Of a stretch of DNA of 11,801 bases, positions 6,564 to 11,801 are shown piece by piece. The notes beneath the pieces are model-generated. The model made no database searches and had not been told where the DNA came from. It worked only from the letters and a program-made list of their open reading frames with translations. Positions within the stretch are counted from its first letter, which is position 1; the number at the start of each line of letters is the position of its first letter. Origin of the DNA: JAEUJT01 sp044225205 (GTDB taxonomy: Bacteria > Myxococcota > Myxococcia > Myxococcales > Myxococcaceae); the NCBI GenBank assembly GCA_044225205.1, contig JBGAIY010000246.1, positions 1-11,801 on the forward strand. Direction: 5' to 3'. The translations under genes were made by a program, and so were the position numbers.

Positions 6564-7730
6564 TTACGGAGTCAGCGCGCTGAGATAGAGGTTCACATGG
6601 CTCAGCCGCCCCGGCGCGTAATACGTCACGTACAGGGTATTGCCGATGACGAAGCTCTCGGGGTCGCTGCGGGTCAGGTCGGCGGTGAGGCTGGCCGGGG
6701 TCAGGGTGCCGTCGAAGTCGGCGACGACGATGGCGGTTTTCGTTTGCGAGCCGCCGAGGTTCTGCACGTAGGTGACGCGGCTCTTGTTGGCGAAGACCAC
6801 CGGTTCGGCGCTTCTGATCGGGTCAACGCTGGTGATGGTCTGCACGCGTACCCACGGCCCGAACACCGCGCCTTGGGGTCGATAAAAGGCCAACGCGTGG
6901 CTGTCGATGGTCGAAACGATGATCGGCGTGTCGCCGAATTCAGGAGCGAGGAACGCGAAACCGTCGGCTTTGTCGCCCGAATCGAACGTGATTTGAGCCA
7001 ATGCGGCGGTGGCGGTGTCGTACAGCGCCAGCTGGGTGACTCCTTGGGCGTCGACCAGGTTGGTAATGATGACTTCTTCATCGAGGTACCAGCGTGGGCC
7101 CGACGAGCCGATGCTCGCAACGGGAAACGGGTGCAGGACCGAAGGGTTCGCCTCGGAGAACCAGATGAAGTCTCGGCCCGGGCGCTGGCTGCGTTGGCCC
7201 AGCACCAACTGCGACGCCGACGCCGAACTCTTGCTGGGCAAGTTGATCGAGAAGTCCCAGTCTCCGCTGGTCAATTGCGTGGTGACGCCGTTGCGGGCGA
7301 GCATGCAGTGCCGCCGACCATTCGAAGGGTCGACGCCGGTCCACACGACTGCTTCGCCAAGACGGCTGGAACCAAACTCGGGGCCGTTGTAGGTCAACTG
7401 GAGGCTCAGGGTGGTGCCCAGCTTCGTGCCCCGACCGTCGGCGGGCGTCATCTTGCCGAGGGCTTGGTTGATGCCCCCGAGCCAAACGACGTTGTTGCCG
7501 TCTTGAAAGGTCACCCGCTGGGCGTCGCGCGAATATTCGGGGTCGATGTAGCTGACGAGCGGCGAGCCGATTTGCTGCTCGAGCGCACTCGAGGTCAGCT
7601 CGAAGACCGCCGACGCCTCGTCGGCCGTGGCGACCGAAGGCGCCCGTTCGCCCAGAGCGCCAGCCACCTCTGGGCCACAGGCGGCAAAACCAGGCAACGA
7701 CAAGCACAGTGCAAGCCAACGCATTCGCAT
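6564..7730 (-). CDS. Lipoprotein of unknown function, possible beta-propeller
   Basis: The start is the ATG at 7730-7728, placed 7 bases after a clear GAGGAG; an upstream in-frame ATG at 7760 and a second ATG two codons later are less likely. The 388-residue product opens with MRMRWLALCLSLPGFAAC, a signal peptide with lipobox FAAC and acylated Cys18, followed by an acidic, flexible stretch. The rest has no transmembrane segment and looks all-beta, with recurring short units such as DPEYSRDAQRVTFQDGNNVVWL and DFIWFSEANP that recall TolB/PD40-like propeller blades. I cannot name the family. It probably sits in the outer membrane. It is transcribed divergently from the glycosyltransferase across 154 bases and converges with the RCC1 lipoprotein region. 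No catalytic motif is visible. Confidence 0.8.
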   Translation of the reverse strand: MRMRWLALCLSLPGFAACGPEVAGALGERAPSVATADEASAVFELTSSALEQQIGSPLVSYIDPEYSRDAQRVTFQDGNNVVWLGGINQALGKMTPADGRGTKLGTTLSLQLTYNGPEFGSSRLGEAVVWTGVDPSNGRRHCMLARNGVTTQLTSGDWDFSINLPSKSSASASQLVLGQRSQRPGRDFIWFSEANPSVLHPFPVASIGSSGPRWYLDEEVIITNLVDAQGVTQLALYDTATAALAQITFDSGDKADGFAFLAPEFGDTPIIVSTIDSHALAFYRPQGAVFGPWVRVQTITSVDPIRSAEPVVFANKSRVTYVQNLGGSQTKTAIVVADFDGTLTPASLTADLTRSDPESFVIGNTLYVTYYAPGRLSHVNLYLSALTP

Positions 7731-7737
7731 TCGGTGA

Positions 7738-7743
7738 CTCCTC
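7738..7743 (-). promoter_or_regulatory. Ribosome-binding site fixing the lipoprotein start
   Basis: On the minus strand GAGGAG lies 7 bases before the ATG at 7730-7728. It excludes the in-frame ATG at 7760, which lies upstream of it, and supports the start that gives a standard signal peptide. Confidence 0.7.
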
Positions 7744-7863
7744 GGGCGGGTGGTCGTCAAACCCGTGGCGTCTCAAGAAGTTGCGCTCGGTCGGCCTCAC
7801 CTTCGGGTCGGCCATTCGACGCACCAAGACCCGTGCGCTCTGCGCCCAACGGCATTCACGGCG

Positions 7864-7884
7864 ACGTGTATAAGTGCGCCGCGC
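7864..7884 (+). promoter_or_regulatory. Possible -10 box very close to the glycosyltransferase start
   Basis: TATAAG at 7869-7874 is the only AT-rich hexamer in the divergent gap and resembles a sigma-70 -10 box. No -35 match is evident. Transcription would start about 4 bases before the ATG at 7885, and no Shine-Dalgarno is visible, so the message could be nearly leaderless. Confidence 0.25.
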
Positions 7885-9141
7885 ATGTCGCCTTCGCTCC
7901 TCTACGTCACCTCCGACGGCTTGCTCGAGTCGCTCGGCTTCAGCCAGGTTGTGCGCGTCGTCGAGGCGCTGGCGGCCAAGGGTTGGCGGTACCAAGTACT
8001 TTCGCTCGAGAAGCCGGCCGACCTGAAGCGTGCCGACCGGGTTCGAGACGTCGAGCGGCGTTTGAGCGACGCCGGCATTCGGTGGCACCGGCAACCCTAC
8101 GACTGGTCAGGTTCAGCGAGGGCCGCGGTCGCGAACTTGAAGACGCTGATCAGCCAGACCCTGCGCCTGGTGGCGACCGGCAAAGTCGACGCGGTGCACG
8201 CCCGCGCCTACCACGGCGTCTTCGCAGCGCACGCGGCGTGGCTGGGCTACCGCACGCCCTACTTGTTCGACACCCGCTCGTACTGGTTCGACGAACGGCT
8301 CGAAGAGGGCCGGTGGTTCACCACCCCCATTCGCCTCGGGGTCGCGCGCGGCTTCGAGCACCAATTCTTCGCCCACGCGGCCGCGGTGGTGTCTCTCACC
8401 GAATTGCAGGCTGACGACGTGCGCCAGGGCCGTTTCGGGCCCGCCCACGACCGCCCCATCGTCTGCATACCCACCTGCGCCGACTACGAAGACTTCGTGC
8501 GGCGACCCGTCGCCGACTGTACCCGTGTACCCGAAGCCGTTCGCGCGAAGCTGTCAGGCGCGTGCGTCTTGGGCATCGTCGGGTCGCTCAACCGCTCGTA
8601 CCTCGTCGACGAGACGCTCGACCTCGCCCGCCGCGTGCTCGAACGCCGCCCCGACGCCCAACTGTTGGTGCTGACCGGGCAAATCGACGCGTACCGAGAG
8701 CGCTTGGGCCAACACGGTCTTGGGTCACACCCGCGCGTCACCGTCACCAAGGCCGACCACGACGCCATGCCCGAATGGCTCAGCCTCATGACCTGGGGCA
8801 TGTTGCTGCTCGACCCGCAGAGCCCCGCCAAACGAGCGTCAATGCCCACCAAGCTGGCCGAATTCTTCGCGACCGGTGTGCGCCCGGTGCAATTCGGCTG
8901 CAACAGCGAGGTCAGCGAGTGGGTGAAGCGCGCCGGTTCGGGCCTCGTGCTGCCCGGCATTGAGCCGCACCACCTCGACGCCGCGGCCCAAGCCATGGCC
9001 TCGTCAACGGTGACCGCCCAGGTGCTGGCCGAAGCGCGCGCCCTGACCACTGGTCATTTCTCACTCGCCTCTGGCGTGGCGCGCTACGACGCCGTTCTTC
9101 GGCGGGCATTTGAAAAACGAGAGCCATTTCAAGGTGTTTGA
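7885..9141 (+). CDS. Glycosyltransferase, GT-B fold (family 4-like)
   Basis: A 418-residue cytoplasmic or membrane-associated glycosyltransferase. The ATG at 7885 opens directly into the first Rossmann strand (SLLYVTSDGL), as expected for GT-B enzymes; the in-frame extension back to 7750 is unlike protein and is rejected. The N-terminal acceptor domain (1-220) contains HARAYHGVF (105-113) and FDTRSYWFDE (128-137). The C-terminal domain begins near 225 with VLGIVGSLNRSYLVDETL and carries the family-4 nucleotide-sugar signature PTKLAEFFATGVRPVQF at 321-337, where the usual acidic residue of the E-x7-E motif is represented by Glu326 and later Glu342/Glu345. Donor and acceptor sugars cannot be told. 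The role is probably surface polysaccharide or lipopolysaccharide assembly. It has no same-strand partner nearby, so it may act alone or with genes elsewhere. It diverges from the lipoprotein gene. Confidence 0.85.
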   Translation: MSPSLLYVTSDGLLESLGFSQVVRVVEALAAKGWRYQVLSLEKPADLKRADRVRDVERRLSDAGIRWHRQPYDWSGSARAAVANLKTLISQTLRLVATGKVDAVHARAYHGVFAAHAAWLGYRTPYLFDTRSYWFDERLEEGRWFTTPIRLGVARGFEHQFFAHAAAVVSLTELQADDVRQGRFGPAHDRPIVCIPTCADYEDFVRRPVADCTRVPEAVRAKLSGACVLGIVGSLNRSYLVDETLDLARRVLERRPDAQLLVLTGQIDAYRERLGQHGLGSHPRVTVTKADHDAMPEWLSLMTWGMLLLDPQSPAKRASMPTKLAEFFATGVRPVQFGCNSEVSEWVKRAGSGLVLPGIEPHHLDAAAQAMASSTVTAQVLAEARALTTGHFSLASGVARYDAVLRRAFEKREPFQGV

Positions 9142-9245
9142 CGGCCCAGACGGCCGAAGCGCCGCTTTCGCAGGGTTTAGCCCTCACTGCAGACTCACCT
9201 GTTCAACCGTGCCCAGTGTCGGGCTTGGTTCAACGACGTGGGTCG

Positions 9246-9539
9246 ATGCGTCGAGGTCGAATGTTTTCTTTTCTGGTCATGGCCTTCGTGCCCTGCCGGA
9301 GCCCGATGTTGGTCGTCGGGGTCGCTGACGCAGGCCCAAGGCGGAGCCGTCGTGCCGGGCCCCTGACCGCTGGAGCCCGACTCCAGCAACCTCAGCTGCT
9401 GGCCATCACCAAGTCGGGCGACCTCGTCATCGGTGACAGTCGTTCGATGGCTTTCACCCCGCCGCGTGCACAATCGACGAAAGCGAGCCGCCTCCGCCTC
9501 CGCCTCCGCCTTGAACGTGGCGAACCTGCTCTTGGTTGA
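9246..9539 (+). pseudogene. Possible remnant of a secreted lipoprotein gene
   Basis: A 97-codon frame opens with a basic start and a hydrophobic run (MRRGRMFSFLVMAFVPC) like a signal peptide, though Pro before the Cys is a poor lipobox. It continues through an Asp-Ala-Gly-Pro stretch of the kind common after lipoprotein signals in myxobacteria, then QPQLLAITKSGDLVIGDSR, which resembles one blade of an NHL-type propeller. After that it decays into an Arg/Leu run created by the CCTCCG repeat and stops. GAGG at 9253-9256 lies 4 bases before an internal ATG (9261). If real, this is the first blade of a protein whose remainder is gone. The tail is antisense to the small ORF at 9454-9582, and both may not be genuine. 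Confidence 0.25.
9369..9402. repeat. Two overlapping, mutually exclusive hairpins
   Basis: GCTGGAG (9369-9375) pairs with CTCCAGC (9381-9387) around a 5-base loop. CCAGCA (9383-9388), which overlaps the second arm, also pairs with TGCTGG (9397-9402) around an 8-base loop. Only one can form at a time. Neither is followed by a T-tract on either strand, so a classical terminator is unlikely. On the minus strand they lie 52-85 bases after the stop of the small ORF at 9454-9582. They could equally be a by-product of coding sequence in the remnant frame. Confidence 0.35.
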
Positions 9540-9582
9540 GTACCGACAACGACTTGACCGACTTCGGCGCGGTGGTTTTCAT
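9454..9582 (-). CDS. Candidate double-glycine leader peptide (RiPP or bacteriocin-like precursor)
   Basis: A 42-codon ORF runs from ATG 9582-9580 to TGA 9456-9454. It begins MKTTAP, continues KSVKSLSVLNQEQVRHVQGG and then six more Gly, and ends SLSSIVHAAG. Counting back from the first GG (residues 25-26), Leu15 is at -12, Val20 at -7 and Val23 at -4. These are the hydrophobic positions of leaders cut by C39 peptidase transporters; the usual Glu at -8 is Gln, with Glu at -9. A basic start, a helix with L-S-V-L, then GG is also typical of precursor leaders of ribosomal peptides in Myxococcota and Bacteroidetes. The remaining 16 residues (six Gly, then SLSSIVHAAG, no Cys) would be the core. Third codon positions are about 70 percent G/C. 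Weak points are the poor ribosome-binding site (AGAG only 2 bases from ATG) and no maturation or export gene in the window. It could also be a chance frame over a CCTCCG repeat. Confidence 0.45.
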   Translation of the reverse strand: MKTTAPKSVKSLSVLNQEQVRHVQGGGGGGGGSLSSIVHAAG

Positions 9583-9727
9583 GTCTCTGTTGTCGAAAAC
9601 GGCCACGCGAAGTTCCGCCAAAGTTGAATTCACTCATGAACTCGGCCCGGTGACGAGCGTCGGGCGGGCTCATTTGCACGAGCCCCCCGCTGGACACCGC
9701 GACTCGCTTTGCCGTACACGCCCGCGC

Positions 9728-11134
9728 ATGCGCTCGACTTCGGCAATGCTGTTGGCGGTTGGAGTTTTCTGCTCGTGCGGCAACCCAGCGCCGACGGTCG
9801 ACACCACCGATGACGGCCAAGCCAGCGCCCAGTCGCGACTCGACCAAGCCGACCGTACGTGCACCGTGGCGTTGCGGTCAGCCGCCAGAGTCACCAAGAA
9901 CGGCGGGTTCGAGACGAATTGCGTGTCGGGTCGGTGCTGGTTCGTCTGGTCGGGCAGCCTCGACGTCTCCACCGAAGCGGTTGCGGCGGGCGGCGGCGCC
10001 TTCGTGCTCTTTCACAACCAAGGTCAAGCCAGCTGGTCGCAAGTCGAAGCCACCGCCACCACCGGAGCCCCGGCTGGCTTCGTGCGTTACGCCTTTCGCC
10101 TCGACCACGACACGATGGAAACGGGCTTGTCGAACACCGGCATCGCGCGAACGAAAATCGACGTCGCGCCGTTCTGGCAAACCAGCACCGGCCACCGCCT
10201 GTTCGACAAGCAGCGAGGCCAGGGTGACTTCGACAATTACGTCTTGAGCGCCGACAACCAATTCACGGTGAGCGACGACGCCGCGGTGTGCCCCGCCCGG
10301 GCCACCGTCAGCGCCGAGCTCGACTTTCGCGCCGGGTGGGCCACCGAACGGCATGGGGCGCTCGTCGCGGGCAGCACGGTGACCGTCAACTATGCCCTCG
10401 AGCGGTTGCCCGACTGCCGAGGCACCCACAACGGTTTCCCCGCGTGGGACGTTCGCGCCTTCGTTCGCTTTTTGCCGTCGGGGCGCGTCGTCGACGGCAC
10501 CGTGCGCGGCTTCGACGGGCCTTCGCCTTCGAACGCGTCGGCCCACGCGGTGCCCTTCGCCTTCACCCTGCCCGTGGGCACGACCCGAGTTGAACTGTGG
10601 TTCTCGAATTTCACCGGAGCCGGCAGCTCCTGCCAAGCGTGGGACTCGAACTTCGACGCCAACTACGCGTTCGACGTCGTCGCCCGAGCGCCCAACCCGG
10701 TTACCTGGCTCGGCAACCCCGGCTCGAGCTTCTCGCGCGACTGCACTCGCCGTGACGGCGTCGCCGACTCGGTCGTGCTCGACAGCTACGTGCAACAACG
10801 CGCCTGCGCGTTCGTCGAAATCGACACCTACGTCGCCGCCTTGACCGACTCGGCCACCGAAGCACCCGACTCCGTCTTCGCGCGCGCCGTGGTGTCACTC
10901 GACGGCCAGGCACTGAGCCCGGTGTGGCTCACACCCTCGGGTCGTGTCGGCAACAACGCGCGGTACCGCTTCACCGTGCCCAAAAGCGACCTGTTCTACG
11001 GCCCCAAATGGTCGACCTACGCGTACACCTTGCAAACGTCGACCGACGGCGTGGCGTGGGTCTCAGACGTGACCCGCGTCATCACCCGCGACCCGTCGTT
11101 CTGCAACCCCGCCTGGCCCAGCTGCGACCTGTAA
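9728..11134 (+). CDS. Large Cys-rich lipoprotein with DUF6209-like central domain
   Basis: The start at ATG 9728 gives a 468-residue protein with a signal peptide MRSTSAMLLAVGVFCSC (acylated Cys17; Cys15 is an extra Cys just before it). The 64 in-frame residues upstream to 9536 have no signal features and are rejected. There is no Shine-Dalgarno. Three parts can be seen: an N-terminal beta-rich region (45-188) with Cys45, Cys65, Cys70 and Cys188; a central domain (about 191-320) with NYALERLPDCRGTHNGFPAW and LWFSNFTGAGSSCQAWDSNFD; and a C-terminal region (about 325-468) with Cys339, Cys360, Cys459 and Cys466. The central part resembles a domain of unknown function I know from myxobacterial lipoproteins, DUF6209 if I recall the name correctly; its two Cys (230, 302) probably pair. 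The count of mature Cys after the anchor is even (10), fitting disulfides in an oxidising compartment. Its function is unknown. Its stop is 3 bases from that of the convergent haem enzyme. Confidence 0.8.
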   Translation: MRSTSAMLLAVGVFCSCGNPAPTVDTTDDGQASAQSRLDQADRTCTVALRSAARVTKNGGFETNCVSGRCWFVWSGSLDVSTEAVAAGGGAFVLFHNQGQASWSQVEATATTGAPAGFVRYAFRLDHDTMETGLSNTGIARTKIDVAPFWQTSTGHRLFDKQRGQGDFDNYVLSADNQFTVSDDAAVCPARATVSAELDFRAGWATERHGALVAGSTVTVNYALERLPDCRGTHNGFPAWDVRAFVRFLPSGRVVDGTVRGFDGPSPSNASAHAVPFAFTLPVGTTRVELWFSNFTGAGSSCQAWDSNFDANYAFDVVARAPNPVTWLGNPGSSFSRDCTRRDGVADSVVLDSYVQQRACAFVEIDTYVAALTDSATEAPDSVFARAVVSLDGQALSPVWLTPSGRVGNNARYRFTVPKSDLFYGPKWSTYAYTLQTSTDGVAWVSDVTRVITRDPSFCNPAWPSCDL

Positions 11135-11137
11135 GCG

Positions 11138-11801
11138 CTACTTCGCCTTGGCCTGGCCCGCCGCGCCCCACGTCTTGAACGCATTGTCGGGGATGCCGGC
11201 GTCTTTGAGCTGTGGGTACGTGTCGAGCAGCGCGGTGCGCATGGTGCGGTGGCTCACCCAGTCGAGGCCCTCTTGGGTGTAGTACTCGGGCGTGTAGCGC
11301 TCGGTGTAGAACGGGTCGGCCAGAATGCGCCGACTCGCCATGATGGTGAAGATGCGAAATTGCGTCTCGCTGATGACCGAACCCGGTGAGCGTTCGCGCT
11401 CGGCCAGCATGCCCACCACCGGGTCGATGTTGTTCAGGTCGCCGTACACCCGTTTCATTTCTTCGGCGTGGGCCCCAAAGAGGCTCTCCCACGTCGGGGT
11501 GGCGCCTTCGTCCATGTTCAGGCGCTTTCGCAAGGTGAGGTAGTCGGGCAGGTTGTCTTTTCGCGCCGAATCGAGGTCCATCGCGGCGAGGTCTTGTGGC
11601 CCGAGCCCCGGCAACTGCACTGCGCCGAACAGCCGCGGGTAGTTGTGCAGGGTCTGGGTGGGGCTCGGCGAACTGCCGAACATTTGCGTCACCCGGGCCG
11701 CGTCGTCGGGGGTGCCCATCAGCTCGTGCACGTGCGCGCCGCGCAGCGCATTGACCCCCAGAGGTTTCTCGGTACCGTCGGCCTGTTTCAGCACGAATTG
11801 G
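11138..11801 (-). CDS. Alpha-dioxygenase-like haem enzyme, C-terminal part (5' end outside window)
   Basis: The frame is open to the window edge, giving the last 220 residues; the GTG at 11794 is internal. It belongs to the animal-type haem peroxidase superfamily, and within it the C-terminal half looks like plant pathogen-induced alpha-dioxygenase: DLAAMDLDSARKDNLPDY (70-87), a VYGDLNNIDPVVGMLAE block (118-134), ISETQFRIFTIMASRR (143-158), ADPFYTERYTPEYYTQEGLDWV (161-182) and a closing AFKTW (207-211). Plant enzymes have closely parallel stretches (ISETAFFIF..ASRR.EADRFFT, YTKEGLEWVN, SAFSVW), as I recall them. Alpha-dioxygenases add oxygen at C2 of fatty acids, giving 2-hydroperoxides that lose CO2 to form shortened aldehydes. 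The haem-ligating and distal His residues lie upstream of the window, so activity cannot be judged. One change is visible: the ADRFF motif is ADPFY here. Family members have about 620-640 residues, so roughly two thirds are missing from the window. Confidence 0.8.
   Translation of the reverse strand, partial: QFVLKQADGTEKPLGVNALRGAHVHELMGTPDDAARVTQMFGSSPSPTQTLHNYPRLFGAVQLPGLGPQDLAAMDLDSARKDNLPDYLTLRKRLNMDEGATPTWESLFGAHAEEMKRVYGDLNNIDPVVGMLAERERSPGSVISETQFRIFTIMASRRILADPFYTERYTPEYYTQEGLDWVSHRTMRTALLDTYPQLKDAGIPDNAFKTWGAAGQAKAK

Larger units (their letters stand above)
9142..9727. other. 586-base gap without a confident gene
   Basis: No long conserved ORF covers this gap. It contains a possible remnant on the plus strand (9246-9539), a small leader-peptide-like ORF on the minus strand (9454-9582), and two overlapping hairpins (9369-9402). 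Just after the glycosyltransferase stop, CGAAGC/GCTTTCG at 9155-9170 could form a weak hairpin with one bulged T and no T-tract, so its value as a terminator is low. The stretch 9605-9640 is the least GC-rich part and includes TGAATTCA. I found no convincing promoter for the lipoprotein gene at 9728. Confidence 0.6.

Noticed and set aside
7078..8094. 338-residue minus-strand ORF starting in the divergent gap, with an internal ATG giving MADPKVRPTERNFLRR
   Set aside because: The first 30 residues look plausible, but the frame then runs out of phase through the lipoprotein gene, whose start is fixed by a ribosome-binding site and a signal peptide.
6597..8414. 605-residue plus-strand ORF across the lipoprotein and glycosyltransferase genes
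   Set aside because: It runs antisense to one recognised gene and out of frame with another, and its composition is not protein-like.
9195..9473. Minus-strand 92-residue frame containing VTDDEVARLGDGQQLRLL, reminiscent of a second leader peptide
   Set aside because: It has only a GTG start inside the small ORF, no ribosome-binding site, weaker third-position G+C, and a long low-quality tail.
9536..9727. N-terminal extension of the Cys-rich lipoprotein to 9536
   Set aside because: The ATG at 9728 gives a complete signal peptide with a lipobox, while the extension would bury it.

Overview
The window reads as chromosomal DNA from a high-GC Gram-negative bacterium, most likely a member of the Myxococcota. 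This is an inference. It rests on GC-rich third codon positions, several secreted lipoproteins (one with a long glycine linker before an RCC1-type propeller), a lipoprotein domain I associate with myxobacteria, and weak or absent Shine-Dalgarno sequences at several starts. No rRNA, tRNA, CRISPR array, insertion sequence or phage gene was seen.

Layout. 1-597 (+) is the 3' part of a TPR protein. 672-2519 (+) is a KefB/KefC-type potassium/proton antiporter with a nucleotide-binding RCK domain. 2513-4372 (-) is a glutamine-dependent asparagine synthetase that converges on the antiporter and overlaps its stop by 7 bases. Two small overlapping genes of unknown function (4450-4719 and 4700-4999, +) diverge from it. 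5084-6382 (+) is an RCC1-repeat lipoprotein. 6422-6554 (+) looks like a frameshifted remnant. 6564-7730 (-) is a lipoprotein of unknown function, divergent from a glycosyltransferase at 7885-9141 (+). The gap 9142-9727 holds a possible gene remnant (9246-9539, +), a pair of overlapping hairpins, and on the minus strand a 42-codon ORF (9454-9582) that looks like a double-glycine leader peptide with eight glycines in a row. 9728-11134 (+) is a large Cys-rich lipoprotein, and 11138-11801 (-) is the C-terminal third of a fatty-acid alpha-dioxygenase-like haem enzyme, cut by the window edge.

The genes do not form one obvious pathway. They are mostly single units that alternate in strand, with convergent pairs packed tightly (7-base overlap; 3-base gap) and promoters confined to divergent gaps. 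Shared themes are the cell envelope (antiporter, three lipoproteins, glycosyltransferase) and possible small-molecule or peptide chemistry (alpha-dioxygenase-like enzyme, leader-peptide-like ORF). The most novel item is the small ORF at 9454-9582. The best unexpected family assignment is the alpha-dioxygenase-like enzyme at the right edge.
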